Origin: Oscillospiraceae bacterium
GTDB lineage: Bacteria > Bacillota > Clostridia > Oscillospirales > Oscillospiraceae
DNA: 56,321 bases
Reading direction: 5' to 3'
NCBI GenBank assembly: GCA_017552325.1
Contig: JAFZQE010000061.1
Location: 1-56,321, forward strand
Shown here: positions 22,776 through 31,355 of the stretch, piece after piece
How positions within the stretch are numbered: the stretch's first letter is position 1
Layout of the letters: each line of letters opens with the position of its first letter
Translations under genes and position numbers: made by a program
The notes under the pieces: generated by a model
Told to the model about the DNA's origin: nothing
Database searches by the model: none
What the model saw: only the letters and a program-made list of their open reading frames with translations

Positions 22776-25280
22776 ATGCCTGACAACAGACCGAAAGGCA
22801 GAGAAAGAAATGTCACCGGCCAGAGCGCCGGGGTCCATCGCCGCGGCGAGGGGCTGGGCACCGGCCCGGTCGGCAGCGGAAGCAGCCCGACGGGGCAGAG
22901 CTCCGGCGGCGGTCCGCGCGGCTATTCCTCCGGCGGCGGCACCCGCGCTTCCGGCGGCCGCAGCCCGCTTCTGATCATCATTATCATCGTCGCCGTGCTC
23001 GTCTTCGGCGGGGGCGGCGGGCTCCTGAACATCCTCGGCGGCGGCAGCGGCGACACGGGCACGCAGAGCGGCTCGACCGGCTCCTACGATTCCCTGCTCC
23101 CCGGCACGGGCAGCCAAACCGGCACCGGAACGCAGAGCGGCTCGACCGGCCAGAACATGCAGACCGGCACCGGCACCGGTTCCATCGCCGATCTCCTGTT
23201 CGGCGGCGGCAGCAGCTGGAGCGGCGGCGGAAGCAGCAGCACCTGGACGAGCACGGCCAACACCGGCAAGCTCGACCGCAGCGTCTCGCCCGACGCGCGC
23301 GAAAAGTACACCCAGATCCGCGGCGACGGCAAGGACCAGGTGACCGTGCTGGTATACATGTGCGGCACCGACCTCGAGTCGCGCAGCGCCATGGCTTCCC
23401 GCGACATGGCCGAGATGGCGGCGGCCAAGTTCAGCAGCAACCTGAACCTGGTGATCTGCACCGGCGGCTGCCGCCAGTGGCAGACGCCAAACATCAGCAC
23501 AAGGGTCAACCAGATCTTCGAGCTGCGCGACGGCTATCTGAAGGATACCGGTACGAACGCCGGCAGCGGCTCGATGACCGACCCGAACACGCTTCTGAGC
23601 TTCCTGCGCTACGGCACCGCCAACTATCCCGCCAACCGCTACATTCTGATCCTCTGGGACCACGGCGGCGGCTCGATCTCCGGCTACGGCTACGACGAGA
23701 GGTATCAGAACAGCGGCTCGATGTCGCTCGCCTCTCTCTCCCAGGCGCTGAAGGCCAGCGGCGTGAAGTACGACTTCATCGGCTTTGACGCCTGCCTGAT
23801 GGCCACCGTTGAGAACGCCTCGATGCTCGCCGAGTACGCCGACTACATGATCGCCTCCGAGGAGACCGAGCCCGGCGTCGGCTGGTACTACACCAACTGG
23901 CTGACCGCGCTTTCGTCGAATCCCGGCATGCCCACGCTCGACGTCGGCAAGCAGATCGTGGACGATTTCATCTCCTACTGCAACCAGAAGTGCCCCGGAC
24001 AGGCCACGACCCTCTCCGTCGTCGACCTGGCCGAGCTGGGCGAGACCCTGCCCGCGGACATGAAGGCCTTCTCCGAGGATCTGACGGGCATGATCACCGG
24101 CGGCGAGTACAAGACCGTCTCCACCGCCCGCGGCAACACGAAGGAATTCGCAAGCTCCACCAAGATCGACCAGATCGACTTCGTGGACTTTGCACAGCGC
24201 GTCGGCAGCAACGAGGGCGAGGTCCTGGCCGATACCCTGCGCAGCGCGGTCAAGTACAACCGCACCGGCTCGAGCGTCACCAACGCTTACGGCCTGTCGG
24301 TCTACTTCCCGCTCAAGAAGCTGTCCACCGTCGATCAGGCCGTGAAGGCCTACGACGCGATGGGCATGGACGAGAGCTATTCGGACTGCATCCGCGCCTT
24401 CGCCAGCATGGAGGCCGGCGGCCAGGTCAGCACCGGCGGCACCGGCAACAACCCCTACGCCTCGCTGATCGGCAACTACAGCGCCGGCAGCTCCTCGAGC
24501 AGCACCGGGCTCGGCGATATCAGCAGCCTGCTCAATGCTGCGATGTCCGGCGACATGAGCAGCCTGCTCGGCCTCGGCAGCAGCGGCTTCTTCAGCGGCC
24601 GCTCGATGCCGGATATCGACAGCGCGGCCGCGTATCTGGCCGAAAACCGCCTGAACCCCGACCTGCTCTTCTGGCAGCGCAACGCCGACGGCGACTGGGT
24701 CATCTCCCTGGATGAGACACAGTGGAGCTATGTGCAGGACGTCGCGCTCAACGTCTTCTACGACGACGGCGAGGGCTATGTCGACCTGGGCCTGGACAAC
24801 GTGTTCGGCTTTGACGATTACGGCAACCTCCTGCCCGACCGCAGCGGCGCCTGGCTCGGCATCAACGGCCAGACCGTGGCCTACTACTACATGGGCTCCG
24901 CTGAAAGCGACGAAGGCAGCTATATGATGGGCTATGTCCCCGCCCTGCTCAACGGCGAGCAGGTGCGCCTGATCCTGATCTTCGACGACGAGCATCCCTC
25001 CGGCTTCGTGGCCGGCGCGCAGCCCGCCTATGCCGAAGGCGAGACCGAGACCCTTGCCCGCGGCCTGATCGAGCTGCAGGACGGCGACGTGCTCGACTTC
25101 CTGTGCGACTTCTACTCCTACGACGGCGTCTATCAGGACAGCTACATGCTCGGCGAGGCGCTGACGGTCAGCGGCGGGCTTGTCGTCAGCGACCTGAGGC
25201 TGGACGGCAATCTCCGCATCCTCTACCGCTTCACCGACATCTATCAGCAGCACTACTGGTCGGAGGTCCTGCCGGACTGA
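22776..25280 (+). CDS. Clostripain-family (C11) cysteine peptidase, membrane anchored
   Basis: The 834-residue protein has a Gly/Ser-rich N-terminus (1-62), one membrane segment (about 64-80, LLIIIIIVAVLVF) and a long low-complexity Gly/Ser/Thr linker. The C11 domain begins with VTVLVYMCGTDLESRSAM and holds the catalytic dyad His296 in WDHGGGS and Cys340 in GFDACLM, then ASEETEPGVGW. C11 peptidases cut after basic residues (clostripain, PmC11) and often self-activate. After the peptidase comes a second Gly/Ser linker (about 555-610) and a beta-rich C-terminal domain. The active domain should face outward. GGAG lies before the ATG, and a bidirectional terminator follows. Confidence 0.93.
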   Translation: MPDNRPKGRERNVTGQSAGVHRRGEGLGTGPVGSGSSPTGQSSGGGPRGYSSGGGTRASGGRSPLLIIIIIVAVLVFGGGGGLLNILGGGSGDTGTQSGSTGSYDSLLPGTGSQTGTGTQSGSTGQNMQTGTGTGSIADLLFGGGSSWSGGGSSSTWTSTANTGKLDRSVSPDAREKYTQIRGDGKDQVTVLVYMCGTDLESRSAMASRDMAEMAAAKFSSNLNLVICTGGCRQWQTPNISTRVNQIFELRDGYLKDTGTNAGSGSMTDPNTLLSFLRYGTANYPANRYILILWDHGGGSISGYGYDERYQNSGSMSLASLSQALKASGVKYDFIGFDACLMATVENASMLAEYADYMIASEETEPGVGWYYTNWLTALSSNPGMPTLDVGKQIVDDFISYCNQKCPGQATTLSVVDLAELGETLPADMKAFSEDLTGMITGGEYKTVSTARGNTKEFASSTKIDQIDFVDFAQRVGSNEGEVLADTLRSAVKYNRTGSSVTNAYGLSVYFPLKKLSTVDQAVKAYDAMGMDESYSDCIRAFASMEAGGQVSTGGTGNNPYASLIGNYSAGSSSSSTGLGDISSLLNAAMSGDMSSLLGLGSSGFFSGRSMPDIDSAAAYLAENRLNPDLLFWQRNADGDWVISLDETQWSYVQDVALNVFYDDGEGYVDLGLDNVFGFDDYGNLLPDRSGAWLGINGQTVAYYYMGSAESDEGSYMMGYVPALLNGEQVRLILIFDDEHPSGFVAGAQPAYAEGETETLARGLIELQDGDVLDFLCDFYSYDGVYQDSYMLGEALTVSGGLVVSDLRLDGNLRILYRFTDIYQQHYWSEVLPD

Positions 25281-25297
25281 GGCCGGATCGCAACAAT

Positions 25298-25336
25298 AAA
25301 ATGATCGCGGGAACCATCGGTTCCCGCGATCATTTT
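25298..25336. terminator. Bidirectional terminator between convergent genes
   Basis: A perfect 18-bp stem (25298-25315 with 25319-25336), A-run on the left and T-run on the right, separates the C11 peptidase from the convergent small export protein. Confidence 0.9.
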
Positions 25337-25354
25337 TATCTTTTCGCAGACATA

Positions 25355-25834
25355 TTAAAAGATATAGTTCACGCCGTAGGTCACGCCGATGACGATGGCC
25401 GCCGCGATCAGCACGCCGAGGCCGATGGGGATGATAGCCTCTCTTGTCCGCAGTCCCAGTACCGCCGCTACCAGCGCGCCGGTCCATGCGCCGGTGCCCG
25501 GCAGCGGGATCGCCACCAGGAGGATCAGGCCGATCGCGCCGTAGCGGCGGACTTTTTCGCCCTTGCTCTCCGCCTTGTTCTCCATGCCGCTGATCCAGGC
25601 GTCCAGCTTTGCGCTTTTTCGCCGCAGCCATGCGAAGACCCGCCGCACATAGGCGATGATGATCGGCACCGGGAAGAGATTGCCGAGGACGGCGGCCAGG
25701 GCCGAGGCCTTGTAGCCCAGGCCGAGAGACACGCCGTAGGGAATCCCCACGCGCAGCTCCGCCACCGGCACCATCGATATCATAAAGGTCTGCAGCATCC
25801 TGCCGACCGTGCTGTTCATCAACCAGTCAAGCAT
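25355..25834 (-). CDS. Small multidrug export-type membrane protein (COG2426)
   Basis: The 159-residue protein has the pattern of the putative small multidrug export family: MVPVAELRVGIPYG near the start, NLFPVPIIIAYV, a charged cytoplasmic loop (about 70-95) and VAIPLPGTGAWTGALVA followed by a C-terminal membrane helix. About four hydrophobic segments are visible. Transport function in this family is inferred from old annotation and weakly supported. It stands alone, with a terminator directly downstream. Confidence 0.85.
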   Translation of the reverse strand: MLDWLMNSTVGRMLQTFMISMVPVAELRVGIPYGVSLGLGYKASALAAVLGNLFPVPIIIAYVRRVFAWLRRKSAKLDAWISGMENKAESKGEKVRRYGAIGLILLVAIPLPGTGAWTGALVAAVLGLRTREAIIPIGLGVLIAAAIVIGVTYGVNYIF

Positions 25835-25934
25835 TCGTCTTCTCCTGTCAAAAGCTGTTTGTTAAAACCGCGCGCGGCACAGCCTAAGGAAGCGCGGATG
25901 AAATAATCCCTAGGTACGGAAACGGAGGCGGCGC

Positions 25935-27287
25935 ATGAGCGGGATCGAAGCGCTTGTTGAAAACCTTCGCACGCTCGTCTGGGGGCCCGGCATGCTGGCG
26001 CTGCTCTTCGGGACGGGCGTTTTTCTCTCGCTGCGCTGCGGCTTCCCGCAGCTTCTGCAGCTGCGTACCGTCCTGCGCGACAGCTTCGGAAAGCTGCGGC
26101 GCGGCGGGCCGGACGACGGCGGGATCCCGCCCTATCAGGCGCTGACCACGGCCCTGGCCGGGACCGTCGGCACCGGGAACATCGCCGGGGTGACCGGCGC
26201 GGTCCTGCTCGGCGGGCCGGGCGCGGTGTTCTGGATGTGGGTCGCGGCCTTTTTCGGCATGGGCACCAAATACGCGGAGATTGCGCTGGCCGTCCGTTAC
26301 CGGGCGGACGGGGATCCGCCGCGCGGCGGACCGATGTACACGATCGAGCGCGGGCTCGGCGCGGCATACAGGCCGCTGGCCGCGGCTTTCGCCCTCTGCG
26401 GCGGGCTCGCCTGCTTCGGGATCGGGAACATCGCGCAGAGCAGCGAGATCGCCGCAGCGGCCGGATCGCTCTTCGGCGCTCCTCCCCTGCTGGCGGGGCT
26501 GCTCCTCTGCGTGACCGTCGCGGCCGTCCTTTGGGGCGGCGGGCGGCGGATCGGAAGCTTCACGGGCCTCGCGGTGCCGCTGATGGCGGGGCTGTATCTG
26601 GCGGCGGTGCTGCCGGTGCTGATCCTGCACGCGCGGGAGCTGCCCGCGCTCTTCCGGCTGATCGTCCGAAGCGCCTTCTGCCCGCGCGCGGCGGGCGGCG
26701 GGATCTGCTTCGGCGCGCTGCGCCAGGGCTTCTCCCGCGGGATCTTTTCCAACGAGGCCGGGCTCGGCTCCGCGCCGATGGCCCACGCCGCCTCCTCCTG
26801 CCGCGAGCCCTGCGGGCAGGCGGCCTGGGGCGTGGTCGAGGTCTTTCTGGACACCTTTGTGATCTGCACGCTGACGGCGCTGGTCGTTCTGCTGTCCGGC
26901 CTCGGCCTGGGGCCGGAGGACGCGGCGGCCTATGGCAGCTACAGCGAGGCTGCCTCCGCCGCGCTCGGCCGGATGCTGCCCGGCCGGGCGGGCGGCCGCG
27001 TCGTCCCCTTCTGTCTGCTGTTTTTCGCCCTGTCGAGCATTATCGGCTGGGGCTATTACGGCGAGCTCTGCTGGGGCTGGCTGCTGGGCGGTCGGGCGGC
27101 TGCGGCATTCCGCGCGGTATTTGCGGCGGTCTGCCTGGTCGGCGCGCTCGGCTCCGGGCGGCTGATGTGGGCGCTTTCGGACGCGCTCAACGGCCTGATG
27201 GCGCTCCCGAACCTGATCTCGCTCCTGCTGCTGTCGGGCCGGGCGGCTGCGATGAACCGCGCCTACCGTCTGCGCGGCGGGCCGTAA
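25935..27287 (+). CDS. Alanine/glycine:cation symporter family (AGCS) protein
   Basis: The 450-residue membrane protein has the AGCS signature region ALAGTVGTGNIAGVTGA, FGMGTKYAEIALAVRYR, GGPMYTIERGLG and FSNEAGLGSAPMAHA, with about ten hydrophobic segments. The family imports alanine or glycine with Na+ or H+. The soluble N-terminus is short and the length is typical. GGAGG precedes the ATG. Its stop is only 6 bp from the stop of the convergent LRR gene, and I see no terminator hairpin between them. Confidence 0.93.
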   Translation: MSGIEALVENLRTLVWGPGMLALLFGTGVFLSLRCGFPQLLQLRTVLRDSFGKLRRGGPDDGGIPPYQALTTALAGTVGTGNIAGVTGAVLLGGPGAVFWMWVAAFFGMGTKYAEIALAVRYRADGDPPRGGPMYTIERGLGAAYRPLAAAFALCGGLACFGIGNIAQSSEIAAAAGSLFGAPPLLAGLLLCVTVAAVLWGGGRRIGSFTGLAVPLMAGLYLAAVLPVLILHARELPALFRLIVRSAFCPRAAGGGICFGALRQGFSRGIFSNEAGLGSAPMAHAASSCREPCGQAAWGVVEVFLDTFVICTLTALVVLLSGLGLGPEDAAAYGSYSEAASAALGRMLPGRAGGRVVPFCLLFFALSSIIGWGYYGELCWGWLLGGRAAAAFRAVFAAVCLVGALGSGRLMWALSDALNGLMALPNLISLLLLSGRAAAMNRAYRLRGGP

Positions 27288-27293
27288 GGGCGC

Positions 27294-29183
27294 TCAGTCG
27301 TGAAGGATCTTGCAGGCGGGCAGCGTCCGCTCCAGACGCTCGATCATCTCCGGCGTCAGTTCTTCGTTGCCGCGGATGTCCAGCTCCTTCAGCCCGCTCA
27401 GATTGAGCAGGGCGGTGACGGAGGTGAGGCGGTTGTTCGAAAGGTCCAGCTTCTCCAGATTGGACATATAGGCCAGCGGCGTCACGTCGAAGATCAGATT
27501 GTCCGACAGATCCAGCTCGCGCAGTTTTTCGAGAGACTGGAGGTCGTAGATTGACTCCAGGTTGTTGCCGCTCAGATCGAGCTTTTCCAGCGCCGGGATC
27601 CGGACGATCTCGGACAAATCGAAGGCCTCGCCGAAGCCGCTCAGATCGAGCACCGTCAGGTCCATCCGGTAGCGCTCCCCGTGGAGCTCCACCGTATACA
27701 CCAGGCGGGAGGTTTCAAAGTAGCAGTCGGGCAGGCTGCGCTTGAGCTCTTCCACCGCCTCGCCCGTCAGCTCCGGGTTTTCCTTGATATTCAGCTCCCT
27801 GAGCGAATAGAGCGCGCTCAGCGCCTGCAGATCCTCGTTGTGCAGCCAGGCGTTCTCCAGATCCAGCTTTTCCAGCAGATAGAGAGGGGCGAGCCCGCTG
27901 AGATCGTGCAGCTCGTTGCCGGAGAGCCTGAGCTCCCGCAGCTCAGTCAGATTGCTGAGCGCGGCCGTCGTGCCTATCTCGTTGCCGCTCAGATCCAGAA
28001 GCTGCAGCGACTTCATCGCCATCAGCGGGCGCAGGTCCGCGACCCGGTTGCCGGCGATATTGAGCTCGGTCAGATAGGGCAGATCCATCAGCGGGGTCAG
28101 ATCGACGATCTCGTTGCCGCTCAGATCCAGCTTCGTCAGCTGACGGCAGACGGACAGCGCGGAGATATCGCTCAGCTGCCGCCCGCTCAGATCAAGCTCG
28201 GTCACTTCCTCGCTGAAGGTCACGCCGCCCAGCGTCAGCTCCTTCGCCTCCGCCACCGCGGTCTCGCTGTGGATCGCGCAGTTCGGCAGGGCCTCCGAGA
28301 GCTCCTTCAGCTGCGCCTCGGAGATCTCGATGTCGCGGATGCTCAGCATTTTAAGCTCGGTCAGCGCATAGAGCGGCGTAAAGTCGCGGATCGGGTTTTT
28401 GTCCAGATACAGGGTCCGCAGTCCGCTCAGCGAGGCCAGCGGCGCGACGTCGTCGATCTCGTTGCCGCTCAGATCCAGCATCGTCAGGCCGCCGAGCCCG
28501 GAGAGCGCGGAGAGATCGCGCAGACCGTCCTCCGTAAGGCTCAGGCTGCTGAGTCCGTACAAGGCCGCCACGCTTTTCAGATCCTGCTCGTTCAGCGTCG
28601 TGCGCCGGATGATCAGCGAGCTAACGCTGCGGTCGTACTCCATGCCGGCGATCGTGATCTTGCCCGCCTGGCGCTCCAGCTCCTTGGCGTCTTCCAGCAG
28701 ACCGATCCGCATGCGGATCGACTCGTCGCGCAGATCCATGGCGCGCAGCAGCTCCAGCGCCTTGTCGTAGTTGCCCAGCGCCTCGTAGCAGTCGACCATC
28801 CGCAGCCGGATCTCCTGGCTGTCCTGGATCGCTGCCGCCTGGCGCAGATGGCCGAGCGCGCTGTCATATTCCCCGGCGCGATAGCTCTCCTCCGCGGCGC
28901 GCAGGTGCTCCTCGTAGTGCCGCTCCGCCGTCGCGCCGCGCAGGGACAGGCCCATGATCAGCAGCAGGGCGAAAACGATGACGAGGCCGATGAGAACGCT
29001 CCGCCTCCTGAGTCGGGACGGGCGGTCCTCCATCAGCTCCTGCTTCAGCTCCTCGAGCGATTTCCTCTCCGGGGCAGGCTTTTTATTTTTCACCGGCTTT
29101 TTGTCTCTGGCCGGCTTCTTTTCCCGGACCGGAGGCTGCTCCGCTGGCGCGGCATGCCGCCCGGTCACGCTTTTTTCATTCAT
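27294..29183 (-). CDS. Membrane-anchored TPR/LRR protein
   Basis: The 629-residue protein has a cytoplasmic Lys/Pro-rich N-terminus (1-60), a single membrane segment (63-80, VLIGLVIVFALLLIMG), TPR-like helices (about 88-160, AEESYRAGEYDSALGHLRQA) and from about residue 200 a long array of leucine-rich repeats of internalin type, such as LDLSGNEIDDVAPLASL and LDLSGNNLESI. The domain would face the outside. It may mediate protein binding at the surface; no partner is evident. I start it at ATG 29183 because upstream codons lack family sense; the ribosome site there is weak (GAAAAGAAG). It differs from the Ig-type LRR paralogues, having no signal peptidase site. Confidence 0.87.
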   Translation of the reverse strand: MNEKSVTGRHAAPAEQPPVREKKPARDKKPVKNKKPAPERKSLEELKQELMEDRPSRLRRRSVLIGLVIVFALLLIMGLSLRGATAERHYEEHLRAAEESYRAGEYDSALGHLRQAAAIQDSQEIRLRMVDCYEALGNYDKALELLRAMDLRDESIRMRIGLLEDAKELERQAGKITIAGMEYDRSVSSLIIRRTTLNEQDLKSVAALYGLSSLSLTEDGLRDLSALSGLGGLTMLDLSGNEIDDVAPLASLSGLRTLYLDKNPIRDFTPLYALTELKMLSIRDIEISEAQLKELSEALPNCAIHSETAVAEAKELTLGGVTFSEEVTELDLSGRQLSDISALSVCRQLTKLDLSGNEIVDLTPLMDLPYLTELNIAGNRVADLRPLMAMKSLQLLDLSGNEIGTTAALSNLTELRELRLSGNELHDLSGLAPLYLLEKLDLENAWLHNEDLQALSALYSLRELNIKENPELTGEAVEELKRSLPDCYFETSRLVYTVELHGERYRMDLTVLDLSGFGEAFDLSEIVRIPALEKLDLSGNNLESIYDLQSLEKLRELDLSDNLIFDVTPLAYMSNLEKLDLSNNRLTSVTALLNLSGLKELDIRGNEELTPEMIERLERTLPACKILHD

Positions 29184-29304
29184 GGCAGACACTTCTTTTC
29201 GCCCGGCCGCGCATGCGGATCCGCACCGGCAGCGACACATCTTGTCCCTCAGGGCATACTTCTCTACTATATTTGGTATTATATCACGTCCGCCGCCAAG
29301 AATC

Positions 29305-29331
29305 AAGCCCGGGAGCTCCGCTCCCGGGCTT
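29305..29331 (-). terminator. Terminator downstream of the ABC operon
   Basis: An 11-bp stem (AAGCCCGGGAG, 29305-29315, with 29321-29331) follows the permease stop, preceded on the minus strand by AACGACG, the same word seen in the TAG-rich modules, but without the TAG stretch. Confidence 0.7.
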
Positions 29332-29353
29332 GCGTCGTTTGATTCGGTTTTCC

Positions 29354-30004
29354 TTACCGGATGTCCAGCCGTTCGAAGCGGCGCTGAGAAATGCGCAGTG
29401 CGAGCAGCGTGCCCGCCGCATAGACCAGCACCGACACGGCCAGGAAGACGAGCTTCGCGCCCCTATGCTGCGGGTCGGGCGTGTCGAGTACGTCGCGCAT
29501 GAAGGGGACGGCGTAGCAGCCGACGATATCGGCCGTGACGAAGACCGCCGCGAAGACCGCGCCCTTGACGAAGCTCACGCCCACCTTGTTCACGTCCCGG
29601 TAATAGCTCGGGAAGAACACCAGATGGTACAGGCCGAAGAAGAGGAAGCCCTCGCCCAGCAGAGCAAGATTCGCGTCCATGCCGGCGGCGTTCGGCGTGC
29701 TGCCGAGGATCCGGTGGAGCTGGATGAATCCGAAGCACAGCAGCATCTGCACGAGCTCGAGCAGCAGCGTCAGCAGGAAGCGCGCGCCCACCAGATCCCT
29801 CCGCGCGATCGGCAGCGTCATCGTGTAGACCACGTCCTGGTTTTCTCGGCCGCTCAGGCAGATGAAGAACAGGCCGAGCGTCAAATAGAAATAGATCAGG
29901 CTGAGAGGGTAGTTCGGCACCAGCGCCAGCGCGCTCAGCGCCAGCATGAGCGGCGTGGACGGGTGCAGGCAGAGCGACAGTTCCTTTTTCAGAAGATTTT
30001 TCAT
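29354..30004 (-). CDS. ABC-2 type transporter permease
   Basis: The 216-residue protein has about six hydrophobic segments and starts MKNLLKKELSLCLHPSTPLM, the usual opening of small ABC-2 permeases; RENQDVVYTMTLPIARRDLVGARF is the typical first cytoplasmic loop. It overlaps the ATPase gene by 4 bp (ATGA). It should pair with that ATPase as an exporter of unknown substrate; such XRE/GntR-controlled pairs are often linked to antimicrobial-peptide resistance, which is inference here. Confidence 0.88.
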   Translation of the reverse strand: MKNLLKKELSLCLHPSTPLMLALSALALVPNYPLSLIYFYLTLGLFFICLSGRENQDVVYTMTLPIARRDLVGARFLLTLLLELVQMLLCFGFIQLHRILGSTPNAAGMDANLALLGEGFLFFGLYHLVFFPSYYRDVNKVGVSFVKGAVFAAVFVTADIVGCYAVPFMRDVLDTPDPQHRGAKLVFLAVSVLVYAAGTLLALRISQRRFERLDIR

Positions 30005-30846
30005 GCCTCCGTCGCCTCCTTTTCCAGATGCACCATGATCTCCTCGAGATTCGTCTCCCGGCTCGCAAAGGGCAGCTTCCCGGCGTCCTCCGCGCGGACG
30101 AGCGCCGTTTTCCCGTTTTTGCTGCGGCGCGGGCCGATCAGCAGCGCATCGAGCGCGGGATCCGCCTCCTCATATTCGGCCAGGCGGTAGGCCCGGACAA
30201 AGGCCTCGATGCTCGACTCGGCGCGGATCTTCCCGCCGGCGATGTAGAGGATGTTGTCGGCGGTCTTGTCCAGATCCGAGGTGATGTGCGTGGAGAAGAG
30301 GATCGTCTTTCCCTCGTCGCGCAGATCGAGGAAGATCTCCAGCAGCTCCTCGCGCGACACCGGGTCGAGGCCGGAGGTCGGCTCGTCGAGGATCAGCAGG
30401 TCCGCCCCGTGCGAGAGCGCGAGCGCGAGCAGGTATTTGATCTTCATGCCGTTCGAGAGCTTCTCCGGCGTCTTCTCCTCGTCGAGCGAGAAGAGCTCGA
30501 AATACCGGCGGTAGGCCGCCTCGTCCCAGGTCCCGTAAAAACGCTTCGTCACGGCGGTGATCGTTTTGAGCTTTTTGCGGTTGTAGAAACTCATGCCCGC
30601 GGACACGAAGCCGATGCGCTGCTTGATCTCCTGCTCATGGCCGCGGAAATCCTCGCCCCAGAAGCGGATCTCGCCGCCGTTCGGGCTGAGAAAGCCGAGC
30701 AGCGAGTGCAGCGTGGTCGTTTTGCCGGCGCCGTTGCGCCCGATAAAGCCGGTGATCTTCCCCTCTTCCAGGGAAAAGCTCACGCGGTCCAGCCGAAAGG
30801 CCGGATAGATCTTCTCCAGATCTCTGACTTCCAGTACCGTTTTCAT
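30001..30846 (-). CDS. ABC transporter ATP-binding protein
   Basis: The 281-residue protein has Walker A GRNGAGKTT (about 36-44), a signature motif in degenerate form (LSNGMKIKYLLALAL), Walker B LLILDEPTSGLDP and the H-loop STHITSD. The final 80 residues form the extra C-terminal region common in drug or bacteriocin exporters. It is coupled by 4-bp overlaps to the regulator upstream and the permease downstream, so the three form one operon. Confidence 0.94.
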   Translation of the reverse strand: MKTVLEVRDLEKIYPAFRLDRVSFSLEEGKITGFIGRNGAGKTTTLHSLLGFLSPNGGEIRFWGEDFRGHEQEIKQRIGFVSAGMSFYNRKKLKTITAVTKRFYGTWDEAAYRRYFELFSLDEEKTPEKLSNGMKIKYLLALALSHGADLLILDEPTSGLDPVSREELLEIFLDLRDEGKTILFSTHITSDLDKTADNILYIAGGKIRAESSIEAFVRAYRLAEYEEADPALDALLIGPRRSKNGKTALVRAEDAGKLPFASRETNLEEIMVHLEKEATEA

Positions 30847-31256
30847 CCTTTTCTCTCCTGCATCTGTTTTGCTACTTCCAAAAACAGGTCCGGCCTCACC
30901 AGCGCAAGCCCCTGTTCAATATCCCCCAGCACCAGCAGGCTGTCGCCGGGCTCGATGTGGAAGCTGCGCCGTGCCTTGGCAGGAATGACGATCTGCCCCT
31001 TGTCGCCCACCGTCACCATGCCGAACACGTATCTTCCCTTCGGCTGCTTCGGTTCATTGAGAAGATCGCCGTGCAGCAGGCTTTCCAGCGTCGTGTTGAA
31101 GAAGTCGGCCAGCGCGTCGCAGCGCAGCACGTCCGGGACACTTTCGCCCGACTCCCACTTGGCCAGCGTCTGCCGCGAGACGCCGAGCTTCTCGGCCAGC
31201 GCCTCCTGGGAGAGGCCGGCCTCCCTGCGAAGTTTCGCAATATTCTCACCGATCAT
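30843..31256 (-). CDS. XRE-family regulator with AbrB-type domain
   Basis: The 137-residue protein joins an N-terminal XRE helix-turn-helix (about 7-60: LSQEALAEKLGVSRQTLAKWE) to a SpoVT/AbrB swapped-hairpin domain (about 76-115: GMVTVGDKGQIVIPAKAR). Both parts are DNA-binding in their families. It is the first gene of an operon with an ABC exporter, so it probably controls that operon and itself. A promoter and a large inverted repeat lie directly upstream. Confidence 0.9.
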   Translation of the reverse strand: MIGENIAKLRREAGLSQEALAEKLGVSRQTLAKWESGESVPDVLRCDALADFFNTTLESLLHGDLLNEPKQPKGRYVFGMVTVGDKGQIVIPAKARRSFHIEPGDSLLVLGDIEQGLALVRPDLFLEVAKQMQERKG

Positions 31257-31279
31257 ACATTTCCCACCTTTCGCACCAT

Positions 31280-31307
31280 ATTATAACAGAACGGCGCGGG
31301 AATACAA
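31280..31307 (-). promoter_or_regulatory. Promoter of the XRE-ABC operon
   Basis: TTGTAT (31302-31307) and TATAAT (31280-31285) on the minus strand with a 16-bp spacer. The spacer and -35 lie inside the left arm of the 31285-31342 inverted repeat. Confidence 0.5.
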
Positions 31308-31342
31308 GCAATCAGGCTTGACATTTCCGCGCCGTTTCTGTT
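31285..31342. promoter_or_regulatory. Imperfect 18-bp inverted repeat at the XRE promoter
   Basis: Arms AACAGAACGGCGCGGGAA (31285-31302) and the near-complement ending at 31342 enclose a smaller CAAG/CTTG stem. It could end transcription of the carboxypeptidase gene (stop at 31356) or be the operator of the regulator. Confidence 0.5.
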
Positions 31343-31355
31343 AAAAATCCTGGCG

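Noticed and set aside
17277-25631. Long minus-strand frames opposite the MATE and C11 peptidase genes (17277-19421, 22152-25631)
   Set aside because: Compositional shadows: charged, low-complexity translations with no motif, no ribosome site, and clear family motifs on the plus strand.
29213-31344. Plus-strand frames opposite the ABC operon (29213-30190, 30028-31344)
   Set aside because: Antisense shadows of the permease, ATPase and regulator genes, which carry clear Walker and HTH motifs.
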